A stretch of 64,000 bases of DNA, from the NCBI GenBank assembly GCA_046330955.1, contig JAXLRT010000009.1, positions 62,001-126,000 of the forward strand. The letters are read 5' to 3'. Source of the DNA: JADJPO01 sp046330955 (GTDB taxonomy: Bacteria; Actinomycetota; Actinomycetes; Actinomycetales; Kineosporiaceae). The translations under genes were made by a program, and so were the position numbers. Positions 1 to 6,901 of this stretch are shown here, one piece after another. How positions within the stretch are numbered: position 1 is the stretch's first letter; each line of letters begins with the position of its first letter. The notes under the pieces are model-generated. The model was not told the DNA's origin, ran no database searches, and was given only the letters and a program-made list of their open reading frames with translations.

Positions 1-324
1 GGGTACCTGTTCATCGAGTCCCGGCGCGAGGACCTGATCATCACCGGCGGCGTGAACGTGTACCCGGTGGAGATCGAGCAGGCGTTGTCCCGGACGCCTG
101 GCGTCCGCGAACTCGCGGTGTTCGGTGTGCCGGATGCCGATTGGGGACAACGGGTTTGTGTCGCGGTGGTGGGGGATGTACAGCCGGGCGACGTCCATGC
201 CTTTGCTGCCACCGCGCTCGCCGGCTACAAGCGACCGAAGTCGGTCTACGTCGTCGACGACCTGCCGACCTCGGCCAACGGCAAGATCGTGCGCCGACAG
301 CTCGCCGAGCGGTACTCGAGCTGA
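1..324 (+). CDS. acyl-CoA synthetase / AMP-dependent ligase, C-terminal end (partial)
   Basis: The reading frame is open from the first base, so this is the 3' end of a gene that begins before the window. It encodes the C-terminal lid domain of an adenylate-forming acyl-CoA synthetase (ANL superfamily), which activates a carboxylic acid with ATP and transfers it to CoA. Visible family marks are the hinge followed by TGGVNVYPVEIE and the C-terminal NGKIVRRQL, which holds the catalytic lysine of the adenylation half-reaction. The substrate cannot be told from this fragment. The stop at 322-324 is followed closely by an opposite-strand small gene. Confidence 0.9.
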   Translation, partial: GYLFIESRREDLIITGGVNVYPVEIEQALSRTPGVRELAVFGVPDADWGQRVCVAVVGDVQPGDVHAFAATALAGYKRPKSVYVVDDLPTSANGKIVRRQLAERYSS

Positions 325-376
325 CGCCGGCACCTCTGACCGCGACTGGTGTGCCGGTCGGTGCCCGTGGGCTGGG

Positions 377-631
377 TCATCCCTCCGGCGGCACGGCGAG
401 CTGTGCCTGGGCCAACCAGGCGAGTGCTCGGACGGCCTGCCAGTTGCCCGGTTTGAGGTCGGCTGCCGCCTCGGCTGCGCGTCGGTAGACCTCGGCTGCC
501 TCGGGACGCCCGCGGGCAGCGATGGCGAGCACCGCCAAGGCCTCGACGCTCTCCCAGCTGCCGGCCTTCAGGCTTGCGGCGGTCTCCATGGCTCGACGGA
601 AGGGTGGCGCGTTGTCCATGCGCGGGCTCAT
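377..631 (-). CDS. small helical protein with an internal duplication, function unknown
   Basis: An 84-residue protein if translation starts at the ATG at 631; an ATG at 667 would add 12 residues. I do not recognise a family. It is built of two similar halves: a segment around SLKAGSWESVEALAVLA and a second around DLKPGNWQAVRALAWLA, both alanine-rich and probably helical, like a pair of short helical-hairpin repeats. It has no signal peptide or membrane segment. It converges on the end of the acyl-CoA ligase gene. The internal repeat is the main reason to believe it is real; the competing frames here show no such pattern. Confidence 0.5.
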   Translation of the reverse strand: MSPRMDNAPPFRRAMETAASLKAGSWESVEALAVLAIAARGRPEAAEVYRRAAEAAADLKPGNWQAVRALAWLAQAQLAVPPEG

Positions 632-1104
632 CGGACCTCCAGGCGTCTCTGATGCGAGGATCATCACGATATGCGCTGACCATCACGATGATCGAGCCTG
701 AATCCCCGGGAGCAACAGATCACAGCTGGTGGATCACTGCGGCGAGGCCTCGGTGGCCTGGAAGGTGGACGACCGTACGACCGTCGCCATGGTGCCGATC
801 AGGTGCCGGAATCTTCGGAATGGCCGTCGTTCTCGACCAGGTGGTCCGCTCCGTCGAGTCGGACGTGCCAGTAGGCCTGCTGACGTACCTGCGCGACGCG
901 GGCGCCTCACCCACTCAACCCGCTCATGCTCCGCAGGTGACCGCTCATGCTCCGTGGATGGTGGTTTTGATGGTCGAATTCGGCGTTTCCTCGGGCGGCT
1001 GCGGAGCATGAGCAGGTTTCGATGCGAATCCGGACAGGCATGGACGGCGAGTTGCCGGGTCTGCGCGCCGGTGCGCGGCTCGAGGTGGGTGCCTCGCGGC
1101 CGGG
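632..1104. other. intergenic stretch holding one 102-bp repeat element
   Basis: No convincing gene is visible. The short open frames on both strands have no recognisable motifs and mutually overlap. The right half holds copy A of the 102-bp repeat (917-1018), listed separately. The rest has no clear hairpin or promoter. Confidence 0.5.
917..1018 (+). repeat. 102-bp palindromic repeat element, copy A
   Basis: One of four elements of exactly 102 bp in the window. It starts with AACCCGCTCATGCTCCGC, repeats the core CCGCTCATGCTCCG 21 bp further on (920-933 and 941-954), and ends with the inverted copy CTGCGGAGCATGAGCAGGTT (999-1018). The two-copy arm is on the left. The core between the arms has little in common with the other copies. 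It resembles REP/MITE-type extragenic palindromes; its family is not known to me. Confidence 0.85.
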
Positions 1105-1851
1105 TCAGTGGACGCTGATCACCTGGAGTTCGCCGACGCGGCGGGTGGTGGTCGAGGTGAGTTGCAGCGGGATGGTTCCGGACTGGCCGGCCGCGGTCCA
1201 GTTCACCTGCCAGTGGGCGGTGGCGGTGATGGTGTAGGGGTTGCCCTGCTTGGTGTAGACGTGGCCGCAGGTGGGGGACGGGGTCATCTCGGTGGTGAAG
1301 GTGTACGGGGTGCCGGCGGCGTTGGCTCCGGTGCAGTGGACGGTGGTGCCGTCGCCCATGTTCCAGTCGGTGCTGGCCAGGGTGGCGGTGAGCGAGACGG
1401 TGACGCCGGACATGGTCTGGGAGGCGGTGATCGGCCCGACGGTTTGGGGACTGGGTTGGGCCGCCCACATCCAGACCGGGACGCCGACGGCGCCCAGCTT
1501 GTCGGGTCCGGCCTCGGGGACCATACCGATGGTGATGGCGCGGATCTGGAGGGTGGCCAAGAGCTGGCGGGCCAGGACTGCGGGGTCGACGGCTGGTGGG
1601 GCGCCGGGGATCCAGTAGGGAGCCCCGGGGATGTTGGGGACGAAGGCTCCGGCGTTGGGGATTCGGTCGCAGACCTGCTGGACGATGGTGCCTGAGGTGC
1701 GGCCTTGCCAGATGGGATCGGAGAATGCTGGCTGCGGACTCGCGGGAACTGTGCGGCATATCGGTTCGCGAGATGGCGTACCTACAATTTTCGGTGCCTT
1801 CCCCGGCTTGGTACGGGTGCGTCGCCGGGGAGCGTCACTGAGCCAATACAT
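1105..1851 (-). CDS. secreted actinobacterial protein with PKD-like domain (N terminus displaced by a frameshift)
   Basis: Belongs to a family of secreted actinobacterial hypothetical proteins. The family marks are a SDPIWQGRTSGTIVQ-type segment, a middle part with VGVPVWMWAA, and a PKD-like C-terminal part with WNMGDGTTVHC, SPTCGHVYTK and a closing run of Thr/Ser before GELQVISVH. Relatives have an N-terminal signal peptide. Here the in-frame start at 1851 lacks one, but a typical signal sequence (VLRIAGLAMASALLNPAPSP) is readable in another frame just upstream, from a GTG at 1954. The true gene therefore probably began at 1954 and has been frameshifted near 1850-1870. Role unknown; it is paired with the lipoprotein remnant upstream, as in relatives. 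Confidence 0.6.
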   Translation of the reverse strand: MYWLSDAPRRRTRTKPGKAPKIVGTPSREPICRTVPASPQPAFSDPIWQGRTSGTIVQQVCDRIPNAGAFVPNIPGAPYWIPGAPPAVDPAVLARQLLATLQIRAITIGMVPEAGPDKLGAVGVPVWMWAAQPSPQTVGPITASQTMSGVTVSLTATLASTDWNMGDGTTVHCTGANAAGTPYTFTTEMTPSPTCGHVYTKQGNPYTITATAHWQVNWTAAGQSGTIPLQLTSTTTRRVGELQVISVH

Positions 1852-1859
1852 CTAGCAAC

Positions 1860-2613
1860 GCGAACAGATTCCAAGGGGCATTGGACTGAGGGGCAGGTGA
1901 TGGCGCAGGATTGAGCAGGGCAGAGGCCATCGCTAGGCCGGCAATCCTCAACACGAAGCTGTCCGCTGATTCTGGAGCCGACCGACCAGCCATCCATGAA
2001 CCCTGCGCCCACAGTGGGGTATTCAGTGTTGGGGTAGAACCGCACCCAGGCTCTTTTCGGTGTAGATTCTGGTTTTCTGGGTACGACGAACGGCCAGCCT
2101 GATCGAAGGTATCAGTCTGCGAGGCGTCCACACAGGTCGTAAGAATTACCTCCGGAACTGTGTAGCTCTTCTTCTCGGTCTTGAGGGTGATACTTTCCAC
2201 GCCAATTCGCCGAATCTCGACTCTTCCGACGCTATGCCAACCATTCTTCGCAACATCGCTGCCTCCTGCTGACTGTCGTTGAGTGCCATTTGGACGGCAA
2301 CGGCCTCCACGGCGCCCAGGTCTCGCCCTCCAGACGCAGTCATGACATCGCCGGCAGCAACCCACTGCTTGTACGCCTCGATCGCATTCGCCACGGCCTT
2401 GGCCTCGGCGGGCGACATCGAGGCCGGCACGCTGACCTTCGTCGAGGGTGTCGGCGTCGCGGCGGGCTGGGAGATCACCGGCGCCGACGTCCGGGTGGTC
2501 GCCGGTGAGCTCGGGTCAGCCTTGCCCGTGCATCCCGCGGTCACCAGCAGCGCGGCGGCGAGTGCCGTCGTCCGGATCGACCTTCGGTGCACGCTCTGCC
2601 CTTTCGTGGTCAC
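1860..2613 (-). pseudogene. frameshifted actinobacterial lipoprotein
   Basis: The 5' part from a GTG at 2613 encodes a lipoprotein signal (LLVTAGC lipobox) and then a PASMSPAEAKAVANAIEAYKQW segment typical of actinobacterial lipoproteins of unknown function. Near 2250 the sense passes into another frame (NGWHSVGRVEIRRIGVESI, then TTCVDASQTDTFDQAG). At an A-run near 2056-2062 it passes into the third frame (WVRFYPNTEYPTVGAGFMDGW). Two frameshifts within 600 bp in a segment of lower GC than its surroundings suggest a decayed gene, though sequencing indels could do the same. The 3' limit is uncertain. Confidence 0.55.
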
Positions 2614-2639
2614 CGTCCGTCCCCACAATGGTCGGCTCT

Positions 2640-2795
2640 TGGGTAAATGTGTGGGTAGCGCACGGTCTGTGACACGAGTCCGAAAGATAGTCCTTCACCC
2701 TGATCTTGACCAGCCCATCCTGGGTCACCGTCTTGATCGTCGTGGGATCGCAGTTTGCTACCGCGTAACCGGAGCAAACCGCGATCCAATAGTGA
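2640..2795. other. lower-GC intergenic stretch, no supportable gene
   Basis: A minus-strand frame here reads fairly protein-like (around YWIAVCSGYAVANCDPTTIK) but has no start codon of its own outside the neighbouring gene and no recognised motif. It may be a remnant belonging to the decayed block at 1.1-2.6 kb. No RNA gene or terminator is seen. Confidence 0.3.
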
Positions 2796-3326
2796 TCATG
2801 GGCCGTCGGATGGGGTTGAGGTCGGGGTCGGGGTCGGCGAGTTCGCCAGCCGGACATACAGCTGCTTGCGCACCTGGGCGACGATATGCCCTTCGGGGTC
2901 CACCACGTCGACCTCGAACCAGCGCAACAGCCGGCCTCCACGAGCAACCGCCTGACGCAGTTCGTCGAGCACCGCCTCGTCGAGTTCGAAGGTGGCCGTG
3001 ACGGCCCGCTTGGCCGGACGACGGAACCTGATCTCTGCGGCAGCGTCCCAGACCACGTACTCGGGTCCGAGATTGTGCATCACCATGAGCATCCAGAATG
3101 GGTCGGTCATCGCGAAGAGTGATCCGCCGAAATGGGTGCCGACGTAGTTCGAGGTGAACAGGCTGTGGCGCAGCCGCACCCTCACGTACCGAAACTCCGG
3201 CCCGATCTGCTCGACCCGAATCCCGGTGAACAGGAACGGCGGCCAGACGTTCATCATCCGGCGCAGGCCGGACGGCGTCCGGAAGGCCCCCTTGACCCGG
3301 CCGATCGACTGCGACGAGCGACTCAC
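2796..3326 (-). CDS. DUF4442 family thioesterase-like protein
   Basis: A 176-residue hot-dog-fold protein of the DUF4442 family, related to acyl-CoA thioesterases. The family segment is SNYVGTHFGGSLFAMTDPFW in the first half, followed by the beta strand YVVWDAAAEIRFRRPAKRAV. Members are presumed to bind or hydrolyse acyl thioesters; the substrate here is unknown. I chose the GTG at 3326 because it overlaps the stop of ispD as GTGA, indicating translational coupling. A longer upstream frame reads through ispD and is an artefact. The C terminus ends in a low-complexity Pro/Thr tail. Confidence 0.8.
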   Translation of the reverse strand: MSRSSQSIGRVKGAFRTPSGLRRMMNVWPPFLFTGIRVEQIGPEFRYVRVRLRHSLFTSNYVGTHFGGSLFAMTDPFWMLMVMHNLGPEYVVWDAAAEIRFRRPAKRAVTATFELDEAVLDELRQAVARGGRLLRWFEVDVVDPEGHIVAQVRKQLYVRLANSPTPTPTSTPSDGP

Positions 3327-4030
3327 ACGCCCACCCCGGCAGCCACCAGGGCCCGGGCCATCTCGAGCTCCGCCGGGGTCGTGATGTGCACGTTGCGCGG
3401 ATCGCCGGGCACGCTCACCACCCGCGCCGGCCGACCGGCTACCGTCATCGCCGACACCAGGCCGGAATCCTCCACCAGCGTCAGGGCATCCAGGGCGGAA
3501 TCCGCGTCCAACCCCTCGATCGCCCGCGCATGGGCAGCGCGGAGCACATCGGCCCGAAACGCCTGCGGCACCTGCACACTCACGTGAGCCGACCGATCCA
3601 GCGAGCGTCCGCGCGCGCCGTCCGGAGCCAGTTGGGCGACCACGTCGACCAGCGGCAACCCCGGGAACGCACCCTCGGCGCCGTCCCGAACCGCTTGCAC
3701 CACAGCCGAATACAGTGCCACCGGTGCCAGCGGATGCGCCGCGTCGGCCACCAGGACGATGTCCGCCTCCGCCGGAACGACGGCCAGCCCGGCCCGGGTG
3801 GAGGCCGCTCGCGACGCCCCGCCGCGCGTCACGGCCTCGACGTCCAGAGCGGTGACGGCAGGGTCCGCCGGGTCGGGCACCACCGCGACCACGCCGTCGG
3901 CCACCGCGCGGGAGGCGACGATGGCGTGCTCGATCAGGCTGCGCCCGCCCAGATCGAGGAACTGCTTTGCCACGCCGCCCCCGAACCGGGTGCCGGACCC
4001 GCCGCCCAGCACGATGGCCCACACGCTCAT
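3323..4030 (-). CDS. ispD: 2-C-methyl-D-erythritol 4-phosphate cytidylyltransferase
   Basis: Transfers CMP from CTP to methylerythritol phosphate, the third step of the MEP isoprenoid pathway, in the cytosol. The 235-residue protein opens with VWAIVLGGGSGTRFGG, the nucleotide-binding loop of the GT-A fold. It continues with the VLVADAAHPLAP segment, where many IspD proteins have HDAARP, so the middle motif is slightly unusual, and a C-terminal DPRNVHITTPAELEMA, the usual family ending. The start at 4030 overlaps the LigD-polymerase stop as ATGA. IspF is not next to it. A more general nucleotidyltransferase role cannot be excluded. Confidence 0.8.
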   Translation of the reverse strand: MSVWAIVLGGGSGTRFGGGVAKQFLDLGGRSLIEHAIVASRAVADGVVAVVPDPADPAVTALDVEAVTRGGASRAASTRAGLAVVPAEADIVLVADAAHPLAPVALYSAVVQAVRDGAEGAFPGLPLVDVVAQLAPDGARGRSLDRSAHVSVQVPQAFRADVLRAAHARAIEGLDADSALDALTLVEDSGLVSAMTVAGRPARVVSVPGDPRNVHITTPAELEMARALVAAGVGV

Positions 4031-4968
4031 GGCAACAACCCTGCCAGCAGATCCCCGTCGGCTGCCACGCGGGCGGCGACCTCGGCGTGATCGAGTTGCT
4101 TCAGCCCACCGGCCTCCAACTCCTGCCAGGTCCGCGGCGCCGCGGCGTTGGGCAGATCGCGACCGCGCAACGAGTAGGGCGCGATGGTCGTCTTGGCGGG
4201 ATTGTTCTGGCTCCAGTCGAGCAGCACCTTGCCCGGGCGCAACGCCTTGGTCATGCGGCTGGTCACCAGCGACCCCATGCGGGCCTCGAGCCCTTCGGCC
4301 AACGACTTGGCATACGTCACAACGGCTTCCGCGTCGTCCAGCTCGGACGCGCGATCGCCCCCCGACAGCCGCGCGTACAGCTGCATCCCCTTGCCGCCGC
4401 TGGTCACCGGGAAGCAGTCCAGCCCGTCGTCCGCGAGCACCTCCCGGACGGCGAACGCGACCTCGGTGCACTCGGCCAGCCCCGCCGGGGCACCGGGATC
4501 GAGGTCGATCACCAGCCGATCGGGTGCGTGGGCGACCCCGCGGGACGCCGCGCCGTCCGGGCTCGGATCGGCCTGCCACTGCGGCACGTGCAGTTCGAGG
4601 GCGGCCAGGTTGGCGGCCCAGACCAGGCTCGCCAGGTCGTCGAGCAGCGGATACAGGATGGTCTCGCGATCCTTGCTCGACCCCGGCACCGGCAGCCGCA
4701 CGCGGCGCACCCAGTCGGGCGTTCCGTTCGGCAGGTTCTTCTCGAAGAACGACGCCCCGGTCACGCCGTTCGGCCAGCGCTTGCGGGTGGCGGGCCGCCC
4801 GATGACGTGCGGCAGCATCACCTCGGCCACCTGGGTGTAGTACGAGAGCACCTCGCCCTTGGTGGTGCCGGTTGCGGGGTAGAGCACCTTCTCGAGGTTG
4901 CGCAGCACCAACCGGCGCTCGCCGATCTGTACCGCCTGATCCGGGCCGTGTGGGGATGCGGGTGTCAC
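4027..4968 (-). CDS. ligD: LigD-type NHEJ primase-polymerase
   Basis: The stand-alone polymerase domain of bacterial LigD (archaeo-eukaryotic primase fold), 313 residues. It fills gaps and adds (ribo)nucleotides at double-strand breaks bridged by Ku. Visible marks are NLEKVLYP near the N terminus, the catalytic DxD in RLVIDLDPG, the SGGKGMQLYARL loop and the C-terminal PGKVLLDWSQNN segment. The start is a GTG at 4968, one base after the ligase stop on the same strand; the end overlaps ispD by ATGA. The layout matches the split LigD of many actinobacteria, in which ligase, polymerase and Ku are separate genes. Confidence 0.9.
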   Translation of the reverse strand: MTPASPHGPDQAVQIGERRLVLRNLEKVLYPATGTTKGEVLSYYTQVAEVMLPHVIGRPATRKRWPNGVTGASFFEKNLPNGTPDWVRRVRLPVPGSSKDRETILYPLLDDLASLVWAANLAALELHVPQWQADPSPDGAASRGVAHAPDRLVIDLDPGAPAGLAECTEVAFAVREVLADDGLDCFPVTSGGKGMQLYARLSGGDRASELDDAEAVVTYAKSLAEGLEARMGSLVTSRMTKALRPGKVLLDWSQNNPAKTTIAPYSLRGRDLPNAAAPRTWQELEAGGLKQLDHAEVAARVAADGDLLAGLLP

Positions 4969-4969
4969 C

Positions 4970-5950
4970 TCAGGCCTCCCATCGCACGTCGTCGGGGCTC
5001 AGATCGCTGCGGACGCCGCGGAACACCGGCTGCCGTAGCCGGCCCGCCTCGCCGCGGCCCAGGTAGCGCACCTCGACCACGACCGCCGGGACGGTCCACA
5101 TCGTGCCGCGGGCATCGACCGCCGGCACCTCGGTGGTGAACGGACTCGCCTGTGCCGGAGCGGCTTCGAGCAGCTCCCGCAGGTGCCGAGCCACCGGAGC
5201 CGTGATGCCGCTGCCGACGCGGCCGGCGAAGGCCAGCCCGCCGTCGCCGTCCGGCACGCCGATGAGCAGCGCGCCCAACCGGTCGCGGCTGCCGGTCTCC
5301 CAGCGCCAGCCACCCACCACGGCGGACTGGAATCGCTTGTGCGCCAACTTGATCCAGTCGTCCGTGCGCCGTCCGCAGTGATAGCGGGAGGAGCGACGCT
5401 TGGCCACCACCCCCTCGAGTTCCTGCTCCACCGTGGCCGCGACCAAGGCGTCGCGATCGTCGTAGACCGGTGAGAGCTGCCACGTGGGACTCGACGAGGT
5501 GAGCGCGCCGGCCAGTAGTTCGCGTCGACGAGACCAGGGCTGCGAGGTGAGGTCCTCGCCGTCCAGCCGCAACAGGTCGAAGGCGATGAAGGTGGCCGGG
5601 GCCTTGGCCGCCAGCGCCGCGGCCCGCCGCGCCTCGCGCACGTGCATCCGCTCGGCCAGGGCACTGAAACTGGGCCGCCCCTCGCGCAGCACGACGACCT
5701 CGCCGTCCAGCACGGCGTCGGTGTGCCCGGCGGCCAGGGCACCCGACAGGGCTGCGAACTCGGGATAGGCCGCCGTCGCCTCGTTGCCTGCCCGGCTCAC
5801 GATCCGAATCCGGGGCTTCGGTGCGGTGTTCACGTGGGCCAGCACCCGCACGCCGTCCCATTTCACCTCATAAGCCCAGGTCAGGCCGTCATCAGGCAGC
5901 TCACTCGCCGATTCGGCAACTGTGGTGAGCATGGGCGCGAGCAGGGCCAT
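4970..5950 (-). CDS. ligD: ATP-dependent DNA ligase (LigD ligase domain)
   Basis: A stand-alone ATP-dependent DNA ligase of the LigD type, about 326 residues, which seals ends in Ku-dependent end joining. Motif I, EVKWDGVR, carries the lysine that is adenylated; DAVLDGEVVVL is motif III; ELEGVVAKRRSSRY is motif IV; DDWIKLAHK is motif V. These lie in order and are followed by an OB-fold C-terminal part. No 3'-phosphoesterase domain is fused to it. I chose the ATG at 5950; an ATG at 5959 is equally possible. It is transcribed away from ku across a short shared promoter region, and the polymerase gene follows one base after the stop. Confidence 0.9.
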   Translation of the reverse strand: MALLAPMLTTVAESASELPDDGLTWAYEVKWDGVRVLAHVNTAPKPRIRIVSRAGNEATAAYPEFAALSGALAAGHTDAVLDGEVVVLREGRPSFSALAERMHVREARRAAALAAKAPATFIAFDLLRLDGEDLTSQPWSRRRELLAGALTSSSPTWQLSPVYDDRDALVAATVEQELEGVVAKRRSSRYHCGRRTDDWIKLAHKRFQSAVVGGWRWETGSRDRLGALLIGVPDGDGGLAFAGRVGSGITAPVARHLRELLEAAPAQASPFTTEVPAVDARGTMWTVPAVVVEVRYLGRGEAGRLRQPVFRGVRSDLSPDDVRWEA

Positions 5951-6031
5951 GGCCCCCATGGTGGCCCACGGACGGGTGATCCCGCGCGCCGCAGACCTGC
6001 GTACCGGCCGCCGATCGGTCATGCTTGGTGG

Positions 6032-6901
6032 ATGCGTGCAATCTGGAAGGGCGCCGTCTCGTTCGGCCTGGTCAACGTGCCGGTGCGGGTGTTCGCGGCC
6101 ACGCAGGAGCACGACATCCGCTTCCATCAGGTGCACCGCGCCGATGGCGGCCGGATCAAGATGAAGCGGGTCTGCCAGGTCTGCGGCGAGGAGGTGCCCT
6201 GGGACCAGCTGGCCAAGGGGTACGAGTCCCCCGACGGACGCCAGGTGGTGCTCGAGGACGAGGACTTCGCGAGCCTGCCGCTGACCAGCAGCCGGGAGAT
6301 CGACGTCCTCGAGTTCGTGCCCGCCGACCAGGTCGACCCGATGCTGTTCGACAAGTCGTACTACCTCGAACCCGAGGCGCGCACCATCAAGCCCTACGTG
6401 CTGCTGCGCGAGGCGCTGGTCAAGACCGACCGGATGGCCGTGGTGAAGTTGGCGATGCGCCAGCGCGAGACCCTCGCCGTGTTGCGGGTGCGCGACGACG
6501 TGATCGTGCTGCAGACCATGCTGTGGCCGGACGAGATCCGCGCCGCCGACTTCGAGGTGCTGCACGAGGACGTCGAGGTGCGCGATGCCGAGCTCACCAT
6601 GGCGATGTCTCTGGTCGAGTCGCTGGCCGCCGACTTCGAGCCGGACGCCTACGAGGACGCCTACGCCAAGGCCGTGGTCGAGCTGGTCGAGTCCAAGCTC
6701 GAGGGAACCCCGCTGCCCGAGGTCACCCACGAGGAGGCCGGCAGCGCCGAGGTGGTCGACCTGCTGACCGCGTTGCAGCGCAGCGTCGAGGCCGCCAAGA
6801 AGGCGCGGGGCGAGAGCGTCGAGGACGCCGACAAGCCCGCGGCGAAGAAGGCCCCGGCCAAGAAGACCGCCGCGAAGAAGGCCCCTCGCAAGACGGCCTG
6901 A
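6032..6901 (+). CDS. ku: Ku homodimeric end-binding protein
   Basis: Binds DNA double-strand ends as a ring and recruits LigD. The 289-residue protein starts with RAIWKGAVSFGLVNVPVRV, the standard opening of bacterial Ku, contains the Cys pair in KRVCQVCGEEV and the LEPEARTIKPYVLLREAL core. It ends in a lysine/alanine-rich tail, as in many actinobacterial Ku proteins, where such tails help DNA binding. The ATG at 6032 sits five bases after CATGCT, so the transcript may be leaderless. The stop abuts the stop of ppc with no space for a terminator. Confidence 0.93.
   Translation: MRAIWKGAVSFGLVNVPVRVFAATQEHDIRFHQVHRADGGRIKMKRVCQVCGEEVPWDQLAKGYESPDGRQVVLEDEDFASLPLTSSREIDVLEFVPADQVDPMLFDKSYYLEPEARTIKPYVLLREALVKTDRMAVVKLAMRQRETLAVLRVRDDVIVLQTMLWPDEIRAADFEVLHEDVEVRDAELTMAMSLVESLAADFEPDAYEDAYAKAVVELVESKLEGTPLPEVTHEEAGSAEVVDLLTALQRSVEAAKKARGESVEDADKPAAKKAPAKKTAAKKAPRKTA

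Noticed and set aside
2516..2947. Minus-strand frame with a protein-like stretch around 2660-2800
   Set aside because: It has no independent start and overlaps the DUF4442 and lipoprotein genes in other frames; at most a remnant.
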